The position numbers and the translations under genes are program-made. Below are positions 1-11,189 of a DNA stretch of 64,000 nt, one piece after another. Source of the stretch: Echinometra lucunter (lineage: Eukaryota; Echinodermata; Echinoidea; Camarodonta; Echinometridae); contig CM057151.1 in assembly GCA_029962745.1 (NCBI GenBank), positions 32,732,964 to 32,796,963 of the forward strand, read 5' to 3'. The stretch's first letter is position 1. The number at the start of each line of letters is the position of its first letter. Under the pieces are notes generated by a model. That model was not told the DNA's origin, searched no databases, and worked only from the letters and a program-made list of their open reading frames with translations.

Positions 1-33
1 ATTCCCCTTGTGGATTTACTCGACTTGACTTGC

Positions 34-624
34 TTAGCTGGTTTGTTTGAATATCATGGGAAAACAAGGGATACAGGGTGAAGGAAGACAAGTACAGTAT
101 GTCATCCAAGAGGATTCCTTTTGTTTAATCCTAGTTTTCCGGACTGGTGCATGTTGATCCATCACTGTCAGAATCAGTGAAAGGAAAACTGAACAAGCTA
201 CTTCTGGATTATCAATTTCATACATAGGATAAAAGTTGATGCTGTTCATATCCCTCCGAAAAGCTTCTTCATCAAAATTCTTCAAATTCCTTCCTGTTTT
301 ATACTTGCGATTTACAGAATCACCATACCTCAATTTTCCAATTACGCAATATACCATATAATGATCACTTATAGATACTTCAACAACACCACTCTCGCTT
401 ATTCTTTCTTTACTGCTGCCAAAAATGAGGTCAACTGTGGTGGAATAGTTTCTAGTTATTTGAGTATGTTTACCAATAATTTGTGTGCAATTATATGAAA
501 CCATAATTTCAAGAAGTTTTTTGTATGCCATGCCATATACAGACCTGCCAACCTCTGGGAATGAAAAATTGTATTCTGTGATCCCCCAAACTGTATTTTC
601 CCCCCAAAACCTGTATTTTATCAA
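34..624 (-). pseudogene. Non-LTR retrotransposon endonuclease/linker fragment
   Basis: This 196-codon frame resembles the C-terminal half of the AP endonuclease and the following linker of Jockey/CR1/L2-type LINEs. The readable signs are TQITRNYSTTVDLIF, then SGVVEVSISDHYMVYC (the ISDH histidine motif of these endonucleases), then a linker ending in DQHAPVRKTRIKQKESSWMT, which matches the usual '(D)KHAP...R....PW(L/M)T' stretch just before the reverse transcriptase. After SSWMT the frame goes out of register and stops, so a frameshift is likely. The endonuclease N-terminus is missing, and any reverse transcriptase would lie beyond the left edge. The family call rests on motif recognition; the clade is uncertain. 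Confidence 0.7.
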
Positions 625-876
625 AAATGCGCACTGCTAGGCCTATGCAGATAAAAAAGAAAACGTATTGAAACACATGTATAATATCTCATAATCTCAT
701 AATATCGCAAGGTGCTGTGCGGAGCACACCTGGAAGCCGAAGCTCTGGCGGAGCCGATCGTGACCATCCCGTGACCATTCCAAATTATTATTACCACAGA
801 TTTCATTTCTTCATACATAGATCAAATTATTATTTATAAACATTGTAACACCGCCTCCAAATCTATTTCTATCATG

Positions 877-2534
877 TAAGCTCCGTCGGTATAACAAATT
901 TCCAATATCGATATACCACTGAAAAAATATCATTAAAACCCGATATATCGATAACGTGTAAAAACAAAACAAAGAACATATATCTGTAGCGATTTTAAAC
1001 ATGCGTGTGTTGGTGATCTTTGGGATGAGGTCATCTTGTATAAGGAGTTTCCCCACTTCCCAGAAGCATAATGTAATTTGCCAAGTTACCCATTTCACCT
1101 CCGTTTCATTAGCTTTATATATTTCTTGAGTCTACCTGCCGTAACTATTAATGATATCATTATCAAAAAGAAAAGAATTAATTTTTAAGTCGATTGTTTC
1201 ACCTCCATCCCGTCCGTAATTTATATCACTTGAAGAAGAACCGGCCGATATCATTTTCATCGACAAATGCAAAGAATTAATTTGTCAAGTTACTCGTTTA
1301 ACCTCTGTTTCGTTGGCGATTCATCTTTCTTGAAGGCGACTCGGACGACCAGCAAAACTTTTATTAATGTCCAAAGGTAAAGAATTACTTTGCGGAGCTG
1401 ATCGTTGATTTGTTTCATCTCCGTCCCGTTAGCTTTTTTAATTTCTTGAGTCCACCCGCCGTAACTATTATCATTCTCAAAAAGTGAAGAATTAATTTTT
1501 AATCTTTTCACCGTCTCATCCAAGGTTTATATTTCTTGAAGAACCAGCCGATATCATTTTCATCAACAAATGTAAAGAATTAATTTGTCAAGTTACTCTT
1601 TTAACCTCCGTTTCGTTGGCAATTCATATTTCTTGAAGGCGACTCAGACATCCAGAAAAATTATTATCAATGTTCAAAGGTAAAGAATTAATCTGCCGAG
1701 TCAATCTTTGATTCGTTTCACCTCCATCTCGTTTAATATCTTTCTATATTTCTTGAGTCGACCTGCCGTAACTATTATCATTATCGAAAAGTAAAGAATT
1801 TATTTTTAAGTCGATGTTTCACCTCCATCCGTTTGTAATTTATATTACTTGAAGAAGATCTGGCCGATATCATTTTCATCGACAAAGGTAAAGCATTAAT
1901 TTGTCAAGTTACTAGTTTCACCTCCGTTTCGTTGGCGATTCATATTTCCTGAAGGTGCCTCTGACAACCAGTCAAAACTGTTAACAATCTCAAAAGATAA
2001 AAAACACATTTGTCAAGTCGATTGTTGAGTCGTTTCAGCTCCACCCCGTTTGATATTTTTTATATTTCTTGAGTTGACCAGCAAAAATATTATCAATGTC
2101 AAAAGATAAATACATGTAATTAACTTGTCAAGTCGGTCGTTTCACCTACGTCCCGTTCGCGGTTTATATTTCTTGAAGACAACCAGCAAAACTATTATGA
2201 TCGTCACATAGTAAAGAATCAAGTTGTAAAGTTACATCTTTCACCTCCGTTTCGTTGGTGGTTTATATTTCTAGAAGATGACCAATGAAATTCTTATGAT
2301 TGTCAGAAGTAAAGAATTTGTCAGGTCAATTTGTTGTTGAAGAAAGGAATAAATGTATAGTAAAAATGACAAATTGATGTTGATATTTTGTCGATATATG
2401 ATACTTAATATCGGAGGAAAACAGAATATCGGGAAAAGTGGATATAACGATATATTTTCAATTTCAATACCGGCAATATCGGCAAATTGAAATATCATTA
2501 AAAACCCGATATATCGAAATACCGACGGAGCTTA
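877..2534. mobile_element. Foldback DNA element with ~100-bp internal tandem repeats, 8-bp TSD
   Basis: The ends are inverted copies of TAAGCTCCGTCGGTAT (877-892 and 2519-2534). The flanks CTATCATG (869-876) and CTATCACG (2535-2542) match at 7 of 8 positions, as expected for an 8-bp target-site duplication. Both subterminal regions are rich in GATATATCG-type motifs, with a shared 'atatcattaaaa(a)cccgatatatcg' block in direct rather than inverted orientation. The interior is a tandem array, with no credible transposase frame. An 8-bp TSD and such termini suggest a non-autonomous hAT-like element; the superfamily is inferred. Confidence 0.72.
1085..2340. repeat. ~100-bp tandem array, about 12 units
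   Basis: The phrase 'cacctccgtttcgttgg' or a close variant recurs near 1097, 1200, 1301, 1418, 1509, 1602, 1719, 1821, 1919, 2035, 2132 and 2242, at roughly 100-bp spacing. Between copies come recurrent 'atttcttgaag', 'ccagcaaaactattat' and 'aaagaattaatttgtcaagt' blocks. Neighbouring units differ (for example cgtttcgttgg against catcccgttcg), which suggests a two-to-three-unit higher-order pattern. The array fills the body of the foldback element. Confidence 0.85.
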
Positions 2535-2989
2535 CTATCACGTCGTAAAAGGGTGTACCCACAGATATACAGTGCGTCCCAGAAAAAATGAAACCAAGAT
2601 TGATCGATGTTTAACCATATCTTAATCACGTTTATGATTAATAAGTGGCACATACTTTTAAAGCTTAGACCCTTATCTTTCAAGCGACTGACTCATATGA
2701 TACATAATTTACGCATGAGTGAAAAAAGACAATGTGAAGTACAGCTACCAAAAATTTGTTTGGCCAACTATGTTTGAATTTCAGAGATAATTATATTTTC
2801 TAGAAAGTTCATTTTCTGCCATTTCGTTTGACACCTCAATCGGGAAAAATGAACCAGGGATCACAGAGATAACTTGAATTAAAATATTGATTGCATTTTC
2901 ATGGTTTTTAAAATCCTTTGTATCTTAATTTTCTCACCAATTTTTCGCATGAATGGATACGGAGATAGTCACGCACGATCTAAAACTTT

Positions 2990-3290
2990 CTTGCAGAAAT
3001 TCCTCCTATCCCATCCTCCCCATCTTCATTGTCCATCAACACCCCCATCTCCATCCCCAATCCCTCCCTGAACCTCAAACTCTAAACTCCCTCAAGCTCC
3101 CCCTCTCTCCCCCTTTTTTTGTGTGTGAGGGTCAAACACCACTTGCATAACCACATAACTTGCATGTTGAAACCCATCCCTCCTACCCTCCTCCTCATTC
3201 CCATGGGGCCCATCCCCATCCCCAACCCCACTCAGAACCCCAAACCAACTCTTCACCCCCTCACACTTCTTCTCTCTCCCCTTCTGTAGG
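2990..3290. repeat. Pyrimidine-rich duplicated tract
   Basis: Two C/T-rich segments, about 2998-3120 and 3176-3286, repeat the same order of phrases: 'ccatcctcc', 'ccatccccaa', 'gaacc(t/c)caaa', 'ctctctccccct'. They look like an imperfect direct duplication with a period near 180 bp. The proline-rich frame across it is a composition artefact. Confidence 0.6.
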
Positions 3291-3295
3291 CCTGT

Positions 3296-3697
3296 ATGTG
3301 TGTTGACGTTAAGGTTCTTTGTTCATCTAATGAATTTATTACTCAAACACCACTGCATAGCTGTAAACACTTTCAGAACAAAATTAATTTGTCCGGTTTC
3401 AATAAAAGTTATTCACAAATTCAACCAGACATGACACTCTTACACACAGCACCTCAGCAACTTGCTGAAGGCTCTCAGAACATCCCTATTCTGTTACCAG
3501 AAACACTCGTTGATCTGTCGTTAACTGCATGGTCAAGTAGGTTACTGAAAACCCAACTTCATTATCAATCAACTTTTAACATTTTGGTGAGGTTTTGTAC
3601 TCACCACTCCATTTTGTTGATGACAACCATGCATGAAGTCTTTTGTCTTCTTTGTTCACTGCTAGGACAGGCAGCGAATGCAAACGGATTCATTTAA
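3296..3697 (+). pseudogene. 133-codon frame, possible tyrosine-recombinase N-domain remnant
   Basis: This frame lies inside the mariner-like element and is not a mariner transposase. Its C-terminal part, SLTAWSSRLLKTQLHYQS followed by TFNILVRFCTHHSI, has the spacing of the core-binding domain of phage-integrase-like recombinases used by DIRS/Ngaro/Crypton elements ('..W...T...Y.....F..FC....I'). No catalytic R/H/Y domain follows before the double stop TAATAA. The assignment is tentative; the frame may be a captured fragment or chance. Confidence 0.25.
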
Positions 3698-4049
3698 TAA
3701 ATCATGGAAATACAAGCATCACTTTACATGAACAGAGCTTAGTCATCCCTGGCTCATTTTAATAACTGAGGAGTTGTACTAAAGAGCAAAAAATGAACTA
3801 TTGAGAAGTATTATTTTCATATGACAATAACAGAAATATTTTTGTATCTATCTCTTTGAATTTGAGGTATCATTGTGCAAAGGACTTTTTTGGTAGCCCT
3901 GCTTCATATTGTTCTCATCCACTCATATATGAAGTATGTTTCAAATGACTGGTATCTGATGAAAGAAAAGGGTCCAAACTTTACAAATATGTATTAGTTT
4001 TTAATCAAACATCGATACATCTTGGATTAATTTTTTCTGGGACACACTG

Positions 4050-4413
4050 TATAATGCAGCACTTTACTGCGTCTCCAATCCATCAGACAGCAGTATAGTA
4101 AAGTCTCTTCCTAGCTAGCAGAATCAGCAAGAACCCGATATCCTGGGCCGCTTGACTGAAGCAGTTATACCCACGCAACTCACAAAAGAAAATATAAGAC
4201 TTAAGTAAGAAGTGTTTGAATATATGTTAGTAAATAGTACTTGTGTAAGCAAAGGGTTTGTGTACTTCTTTGTATTTGTATATTTTCACTGATGCACCAG
4301 TTTAGCCAAAACAGCACCAACGCTCGATAGCAATGATCGAGCACCTGTTTTCAAACCGAATGGACTAAGGATGGTGGTAGCATAAGAAGTATGTAAGAGG
4401 GCAGAATACTTAC
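4050..4413 (-). other. Intron 4 portion of the hnRNP-like gene
   Basis: This stretch follows the donor GTAAGT at 4408-4413 (minus strand). It holds no frame that would complete RRM2, so the next exon lies farther left, probably outside the window. The mariner-like element and the 877-2534 element would then also lie in this intron. Confidence 0.55.
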
Positions 4414-4612
4414 TGATCAGTTTGTCAACTGTGTCTGAGTCTTCAAATGTGACAAAACCAAATACCCGCTTCTTTCCTTCGGTAGATGCTGGAATAGATA
4501 CATCTGTGACAGTACCATACTTAGAGAAGTATGCCTTGAGATCCTCTGTTGTAGTTCCTGGAGCAAGGCCCCCAACAAAAGCCTTATTGGTCGATTCTTT
4601 ACTGCCTCCTTC
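4414..4612 (-). CDS. hnRNP A/B-like protein, exon 4 (RRM2)
   Basis: The exon begins after the acceptor TTTAG and ends at the donor A|GTAAGT. It carries 66 codons plus one base (residues 99-164 counted from the ATG at 24323) and continues in phase 0 from exon 3. It encodes most of a second RNA-recognition motif. RNP2 is AFVGGL (109-114), then EDLKAYFSKYGTVTDV, then RNP1 KRVFGFVTF (146-154), then DSDTVDKLI. Two closely spaced RRMs, with RRM2 starting just after an acidic/Ser linker (EGGSKESTNK), is the 2xRBD plan of hnRNP A/B proteins, which bind nascent transcripts and affect splicing and mRNA transport in the nucleus. The end of RRM2 and any Gly-rich tail are not in the window. Confidence 0.93.
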
Positions 4613-4844
4613 CTAAAGGACAGAAAATAATCAGTTCAGTGTAGAAATAATTTTATGGCGCCTTTTTTTTTTTCTTTACCAAATTTTTTTCCCCCAAGAA
4701 AGTTTCTTTTGTAAACTACTTGGAATGTGGGTGTTTTATAAGAAATTAACTGTTTTTATCTGCAAACTTCAAAGTAATTTGTTTTCAAAAAAAGGAAATT
4801 GAAAAATGAAAACTAGATGAATCCTCGACCGCGCATGGTCGAAA

Positions 4845-5533
4845 TTTATGCCTCCGCCACTGCCAGATCGGAAATATATGGCACATTCATGATGATTTTT
4901 CTATTTTCATAAAATGACATCTTTGACCTTGGGACACCCCAAATCTAATGAGACTATTGATGAGACTTCCATATGCATACATGAGTCAAGTTTGGAGATG
5001 AACCGTCACAGAGTTGTTAAGTTATCGCAAGAACAAGCAATTTTCATGTATATAATGACCTCTATGACCTTTGACCTTTAACCTTGAGACCCAAAAATCT
5101 AATCACATCATTGTCCCTCCCACAGGCATACATGTGCCAAGTATGAAGCTGCTCCGTCAAATGGTTATCGCGAGAACGGACCATTTCTATGTACATAATG
5201 ACCTCCATGACCTTTGACCTTGTGACCCCAATATCTAATTAGATCATTGTCCCTTCCATGTGCATACATGAGCCAAGTTTGAAGCCAATCTGTCAAATGG
5301 TTCTTAAGTTATCGCGAGAACGAGCCATTTTTATGTGTATTACTACCTCTATGACCTTGACTTTTGACCGTGAGACCCAAAATGTAATCAGATCATTGTC
5401 CCTCCCATATGCATTGTTGATCCGTCAAACAGTTCTTAAGTTATCGCGAGAACGAAAACGGGACGGACGGACGGACAGACGACCCGAAAACATAATGCCT
5501 CCAGCAACCACCTACGGTGGGCGGAGGCATAAA
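4845..5533. mobile_element. Dispersed element with TTTATGCCTCCGCC inverted ends and ~125-bp internal repeats
   Basis: The ends TTTATGCCTCCGCC (4845-4858) and its inverse GGCGGAGGCATAAA (5520-5533) bracket about four diverged ~125-bp units. Each unit runs 'tgacct(c/t).atgacctttgacct', 'gagacccaaaatctaat', 'atcattgtccctccca', 'gcatacatgagccaagttt' and 'ttatcgcgagaacg'. A GGAC microrepeat (ggacggacggacggacag) precedes the right end. No convincing TSD is seen. A second copy, without its left end, is at 51267-52064. It lies in intron 3 of the hnRNP-like gene. Confidence 0.75.
5065..5220. promoter_or_regulatory. Two perfect DR1 nuclear-receptor half-site pairs
   Basis: TGACCTTTGACCT occurs at 5065-5077 and 5208-5220. 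Its complement AGGTCAAAGGTCA is the exact DR1 consensus bound by RXR heterodimers and HNF4-type receptors. The sites are part of the repeated unit, so they may be incidental. Occupancy cannot be judged from sequence. Confidence 0.4.
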
Positions 5534-5622
5534 AATATCTCATGGACAGACACTACACAGAGTATAAGGAACCAAGTAGTGAATAGTGACTAAGTTCTCT
5601 TTGGGCCAACACAATTTCCTGA

Positions 5623-7243
5623 GGTGGTGTTCTGAGATTCATTTCATCTCAGATAAAATCATGGAGATAATATACCCTTAAAATCTTTTTTAAATCGGTA
5701 TTCTGAGAACCATTTATCTAGATTTTATCTCATCTAAGGCATGCCTATTCATGATGCAATAACCAATAAGAAATGTTAAATAGCACTCTTATCTTGCTCA
5801 GCCAATGAAAATGCTTTCCGCCAGGAGGTGGGGCAAAACAGTGCAAATGCGTTATCTGTACAAGTTTCAATATGCTTGCATTGAAGCACAAACACGTTTT
5901 GCTAGTATTTCCTTGAAATTTGGATTCGGTATTTTCCTAGGTTTCAACCAAAGATTATAAAAGCACACTGAGTACACCAGGACAAATTACTGCAGAAAAA
6001 GCTGTAGTACACACAAGGGCCGGTGCCGGCACTGGCGCCATTTTAGGAAGCAAAACTGCTGGATTCAAATATCACAATGTTTACATTACGGGACCCTATG
6101 GAGAGAATTTTCTCTCCCTTTAATTTTCTCTGTTTTGCATACACAGTCCACAAGGGAATTAGGACCTCAATATTTTATAGAGGAGCATCATGCCTGATAT
6201 ATTTCTGGCTAAGCATGAAATAAAAGTGAAGAAATGCCCACATTATTTTCAAGTCTTTTTCTTCAAAATTCAGCTCTCATTATGATGTCATCAGCTCTCA
6301 TGCATTGTTTCATGAAACAATGCAAAACTTCAAAATGCCATAACTTTCTTATTTCATTAAAATTGGATGTAAAATAAATTTTACATCCAATTTTAATGAC
6401 ATTTTTTCTGTTTTGCTTGTTTAGTTTCACTTCATTATTCAAATCAACTTAATGTTAGGCTGGACATCCAGATGAACAAGTTTTGTACATGGTTGAGGTA
6501 TAATTTAGCTTGAATTTTGAAGAAAAAGACTTGAAAATAATGGGCATATCCTCAATTTCATTTCATGCTAAGGCAGGAATATATCAGGCATGATGTATAA
6601 AAAAAAAAAAAGGTTTTAAGTCCCCTGTGCCCCCTGTATGCTGCCAAAACAGAAAATGAACAGGAGAGAGAATTCACTCCATAGGGTCCTGTAATGTAAG
6701 CACTGTGAATCCAGTGGTTTTGCTTCCTAAAATGGCGGCCGTTGCGCTCCATGACGTACTGCACGCTTTTGTGTGTGAAATCGAGTATTTCATCTTTGTG
6801 CACTCTGTGCGCTTAATAATCTTTGGTTTCAACATACCATTTCAAGCATCATTTTAAAGAACAATACTTGTTAGCAAAAATTTTAAAATCCAATTCCATT
6901 ATCATACAGGAGTGTTGCTCAGTATTTCAGTCAATAATTATTGCATTTTTGTCTACTTTCATCTCAAAACTAGTAGCGAATTTATCCAGAAATGTTGTAT
7001 ATACTGGGCGCCTGGGAGATATAATAGCCCCTACCCTATTTTAAGTTTTATTTCTAAGTTAGATGGGCACAAGCACAAAAGCTGCGCATTTGTCTTTAGC
7101 TGCAGTAGGTATGTGCGTTGGAGATGAGAGACCGAGATAAAATGAAGACAAAATCTGAGATAAAAAGCGGTCTCAGAATGTCGATTTTATTCTAAAGACA
7201 AAATAAAAAATTTTAAAGATAAAATGACACTCAAAATACCACC
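5623..7243. mobile_element. 1.6-kb foldback element
   Basis: The left end GGTGGTGTTCTGAG is inverted at the right end (GGTGGTATTTTGAG on the minus strand). The two arms, about 5623-6275 and 6510-7243, pair over most of their length. Examples are 'gggaccctatgg' (6090) with 'ccatagggtcc' (6680), and 'caagtctttttcttcaaaattca' with its inverse near 6512-6534. The centre holds a smaller palindrome at about 6358-6400. CAATTTC lies near both ends but not flush, so the TSD is unresolved. The termini resemble those of the element at 24509-29980. No coding capacity is seen. Confidence 0.7.
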
Positions 7244-7609
7244 CAATTTCTATGCTGCGAGTGAGTTATTTTTTTCCTTCATATTCTCTGCCCCAAGTGG
7301 AAATAAAGGCTGTCATTTTTTTCGGGTTTCCCTGATTTCCAGGATTGGTGGGAACCTCAAGGACAAAAATTACCGCTGATAATATTCTGATACTCTGACA
7401 TACCCTCAAGCAACAATTGCTCTAGACTTATTCTTGTCTGAAGTTTTGGGGTAAGGGCTGCAACTGGGTTTCAGACTGAACTTCTGGCTTACGCGAGGGT
7501 TGAGTAATGTATCTGGTCCATGTATGAAGTTAGGAATTCAGTGTAGAGAATTGCCTAATTGAAACAAGTCAATAGCCATAATGTGCCTTGTTCGTGTGCA
7601 ATCATTTTT

Positions 7610-7960
7610 GCAGGTAAATTGTAACATTTGATCTCATTTGACCTTTGACGTACAAATGTGACCTAAGACTTCAAATAACAATGCTCAAGGTCCCTGTAAG
7701 GCATCTACCATCCAAGTTAGGTTACAAATGGGTCTACGGTTCAAAAGTTACCAACCCCAGTAGAAACTTGCAGGTGAATTTTAAGATTTAACCTCATTTG
7801 ACCTTTGACTTACATACATGACCTTTGACCCCAAATAACACTGAGTTCACTATAGAGCATCTACCATCTAAATTTGGTTACAACGGGAAAACGGTTGCAA
7901 GTTATTCAAGCTTGATAAGCGTTACAGACGAACAGATGGATTCTTTATTCTCACTCCACC
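7610..7960. repeat. Diverged ~160-bp direct dimer
   Basis: Two units begin near 7613 and 7771. Each contains 'gg(t)aa(t)tt.taa.atttgatctcatttgacctttgac', 'caaataaca', 'gcatctaccatc' and 'ggttacaa.ggg'. The TGACCTTTGAC core recalls the 4845-5533 element but the rest differs. The dimer lies just upstream of exon 3 within intron 3. Confidence 0.6.
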
Positions 7961-8002
7961 TCACCCCACCCTATACATGTATGTCATATCCACTTGTCTT
8001 AC

Positions 8003-8150
8003 CTCCTTAGGTAGAGCACGCTTGACATCAATTTCTCTTCCATCCAAGACGTGAGGATTCTCCTTCTTTGCTTCAATGACCTTGTCTACACATGATGATT
8101 TAGCATATGTGACAAAACCAAATCCTCTAGGTTTTCTGTCGCCATCTTTG
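8003..8150 (-). CDS. hnRNP A/B-like protein, exon 3 (end of RRM1)
   Basis: The acceptor CGAAACAG precedes 8150 and the donor GAG|GTAAG follows 8003. The exon is 148 nt. It completes the split codon CA|C (His49) from exon 2 and ends in phase 0. It supplies residues 49-98: RNP1 RGFGFVTY (57-64), then AKSSCVDKVIEAKKENPHVL, then DGREIDVKRALPKE, the last RRM1 strand and start of the inter-RRM linker. 'DGR.ID.KRA' is characteristic of RRM1 in hnRNP A/B, DAZAP1 and Musashi relatives. Family membership is sure at the RRM level; the exact orthologue is not. Confidence 0.94.
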
Positions 8151-8424
8151 CTGTTTCGTAAGAAAAAAAATCAGTTAATGGGATAAGAGTTCTATCACTG
8201 AAAAGATGCTCTATTCCCCATTCCCTTCTTGCATACATGGACATTCACCAGTATACATACTTACATTGTTTTCCAATTAGAAATAGATCATAAAATTAAA
8301 GCATATAACATTTTTGTCAGAAACCCCTCCCTCCCTTGTGATTTAACTTAGAAATATGATCTTAAAATTTCAGTCCATCAAAAGTGAAAGAGTCCTACAA
8401 AAACAAACACCCATACACACACAC

Positions 8425-8425
<1 letters not shown>

Positions 8426-8461
<36 letters not shown>
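8426..8461. repeat. Poly(A) tract in intron 2
   Basis: This is an uninterrupted run of about 36 A within the 478-bp intron between exons 2 and 3. On the coding (minus) strand it reads as poly(T) roughly midway through the intron, about 275 nt upstream of the exon 3 acceptor. It may be a retroposon tail or simple slippage. Confidence 0.9.
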
Positions 8462-8463
<2 letters not shown>

Positions 8464-8629
8464 AATGAAGGCAACTTGGAATTGACTTACAAATAGTGGA
8501 TTTGCAAAGAGAAAAGACTAGCTTTTATACTGATCATGAAATGCAATGCTGTTCTGTTTAATTTATGAAAACACAAATTCATGATGAAAACAAAATTAAA
8601 TCAAAATGAGATGAGCTGTATGTACTTAC

Positions 8630-8751
8630 TGCCTCACCACACAACAATCTGTTATTTCACCAAATTTCTCAAAATAGGCTTGAACAGATTCTTCTGTCGT
8701 GTCAAAACTCAAACCCCCTAAGAACATCTTGCGCATCTGCTCTGACTCACC
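8630..8751 (-). CDS. hnRNP A/B-like protein, exon 2 (start of RRM1)
   Basis: The acceptor TTATTACAG precedes GGT at 8751 and the donor CA|GTAAGT follows 8630. The exon is 122 nt and encodes residues 9-48 plus two bases of codon 49. It reads GESEQMRK, RNP2 MFLGGL (17-22), then SFDTTEESVQAYFEKFGEIT and DCCVVR, a classic RRM1 opening close to hnRNP A-type 'LFIGGLSFETT.ESL...FE.WG.LTDCVVM'. Reading through the donor without splicing would give Q for codon 49; splicing gives H. Confidence 0.94.
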
Positions 8752-9359
8752 CTGTAATAACAAAAGAAAAACATTTGGCATATAATTCTCTTTCCCTTTC
8801 CCTTTCATGTCATATCCTCTAATATTGCACTTCCTATTCCTAATGTGATATGCGATTTCATCTTTTGGACGCATTGAGTCTGAAGGATTTAATTTCCAAG
8901 GGATTTGGTACATGTACCTTACAAATAAGTTTTAGATATCATTATTTGTTCTAACTTTTATTTTTAAAAATTTTTTAAATCAGGAAAGATGATTAATAAG
9001 TGCAAGAATATGCATTGAATCTGAACATATAGTGAGCCCAGGTCAAATAATTGCCTGGGGATGTTGAATTGGGGGCCTAAACTTTGTGTTATATTTTCAG
9101 ATTTTCGATAGTCTGTGTTTCAGTTTTTAAAAAGTCAACACTGTGATAAAAATTTGTAGACTAAATATATTCAACTTACATTATGAAGATATATGATTTT
9201 TTGTTAAGTTCAACTGAATATGTACTGCCCAAAAGCTAAAGCACTTGAATCATGGGCATATTACTCTATGCTTTTCTGATCTGTTGGTCATTTCCATAAA
9301 TAAAATGTGTTTCCAACAACATGTTTAAACGCATATTTGATTTTGCGCATGCCGTTTAA

Positions 9360-9766
9360 CCCATTCGTGACAGAGGGTCCACATTTTGTGGTTTGGTCTA
9401 ATAACTTCTGATGCAGAGCCCTAGAAATCATAGACAATACATGAACAGAAAGAGCAAAAAATTCTACACATACAGTGCCCATTTTCGTTGCATCAATATT
9501 TGTTGTTTGATGCTGAAATTTTTTAAAAGTAAAAATAAGCATTGAAATCCTTAAATTGGCAATGGGTTGAAAATGTTGAAATTTCCGTTTTTCCCTGCAA
9601 ATTGGCAACTTTATGACTTCTTATCATACATTCTGTCAATTTATATTTATTTCAGATACATGTTTTATAAGAAAAATCTAACAATAAAAGAAAAATGTTG
9701 GTGTTGCCAATTTGAAGAATAAAAGCTGATCAAATTAGGCTTTAAATAATTCCTGTCACGAATGGG
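9360..9766. mobile_element. piggyBac-like MITE, TTAA target site
   Basis: CCCATTCGTGACAG at the left end is inverted at the right end, and TTAA flanks both (9356-9359, 9767-9770). The left subterminal stretch 'gggtccacattttgtggtttgg' matches, on the other strand, the right end of the larger element at 18523-21404 ('aaaccacaaaacgtggaccca'). It is therefore probably an internally deleted member of the same family. There is no coding frame. Confidence 0.85.
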
Positions 9767-9778
9767 TTAATGCTAAGT

Positions 9779-11155
9779 GGCCATGCGTTTTGAACTGGGC
9801 CAGTAAAAACTAAATAGGTGGATTTGTTGCATTTAAGCCAGTTTTGTACCCATTTCTGTAAATTTCTCAATAATTACTTCACCTATCCAGTCAAATTTGG
9901 TATCAAATTAAAGCTCTTAGAAAGGTCATCATGTTTCGTACAATGATTTGTTCTAATATCCATTCACACTGTACTACTCTGATTAACAAACTACATGTAT
10001 GTGGGGTGGAGGATGATCAGGAGGAGCAAAATCATTAAATATCATTAAGACAAGTTATATTCTTCTCTAACAAAATTTATTATGACTTCTTTCAATTCCA
10101 CAACTCAAGAATAATACTATCAACGTTGCCTTTGTTTACAAATCATTAATCCTTGCAATTTTAGGGCTAATTAGTTCTTAGTAATTAACTGAGTTATCAG
10201 GTGGCACATGAGTTTTTGTCTTCACTACCCCTAATGTATGTCATTTAAGTTGATTTAATTGTTTTTAAATGATCATCTCAAATCCATTGATTTAGTGTGA
10301 TTTTGAAAAGAAACCACCTACATGTACTAATTAATCTAATTAGCCTAATTAGTGGGAGCAAAAGGATATGTACAACAAGCCATATCCTATTACATGACGG
10401 ACCTGCACTGCAACGCAATGAGATTCATTTTTTAATCTTTTACCATTGTATGCAGTGTTCTTATATATCTGTGACAAGTTTTTAATATTCCACTGTTAGT
10501 CAATTATCAATGACCTTATTACAGCAACTTGTGGACAATGAATGTTGTATAGTACACTGTCCTGTAGGGAGTATTTAGACTTGTTGTAAATGACATCTGG
10601 TAGAGGTCCTCACTACAGCTATAAAGGAAGAGGAAATGGGTGTAATGACCTGATATTATTTCTAATTGTACTAGATAATGTAGTAATTCATCATTTGCTT
10701 CAATTAAAGAGGATTTATCAAGGGTCATTCTTGATTCTTAAAAATAAGTTGAAAATATTGATGCGTAAAAATGATTCATGAAAAGGCTTGTGCAAAATTA
10801 TTTTAATTTTATTGAACCCCATGTCATATATGTATGGAAAGGTCTGAGAAAAATTTGAAAAATGTAAGATTTAGAGTTGTAGGGTGCATCAAACTTTTTT
10901 AGAACTTGATTAAACTTTAAAAATATTTTGTACGCTTTTTATGTATTTCAGGTTCCATAACTCTTTAGCATTACACCCTATGCTATTTTTGAGTGCATTT
11001 TTGGAATCCTCAGTTAGTTCCCTTCAATAAATTGTATACTTTTGTATACTTTAGTAAAAGTGTCTGTAAATATTGGGCGTTTAAGTGAAAAGATATACAA
11101 TTTCTTTGCAAAAACACATGTAACGCAAAACTGGCCCAGTTCAAAACACAGGGCC
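9779..11155. mobile_element. 1.38-kb DNA element with 25-bp TIRs
   Basis: The left 25 bp (9779-9803, starting GGCCATGCGTTTTGAACTGG) and the inverse of 11131-11155 match at 23 of 25 positions. AAGT flanks both sides (9775-9778 and 11156-11159), giving a 4-bp candidate TSD. The interior is AT-rich, with only short shadow frames. The superfamily is unassigned. It sits 12 bp from the TTAA MITE. Confidence 0.72.
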
Positions 11156-11189
11156 AAGTCTATCGTTTAATACCTTGTAATGTCTAAGT

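Larger units (their letters stand above)
2570..4049. mobile_element. Tc1/mariner-like element, non-autonomous
   Basis: The left end CAGTGCGTCCCAGAAAAAAT (2570-2589) is inverted at the right end (CAGTGTGTCCCAGAAAAAAT, read on the minus strand from 4049). Similarity continues inward through 'ccaagat..atcgatgttt'. Both sides are flanked by TA, the mariner target. No DDE transposase frame is visible. The interior instead holds a pyrimidine-rich duplicated tract and a 133-codon frame unrelated to mariner transposases, so this is probably a non-autonomous carrier that has picked up foreign sequence. Confidence 0.75.

Noticed and set aside
2953..3150. Proline-rich 65-residue frame
   Set aside because: It is a translation of a duplicated CCCATC-rich tract.
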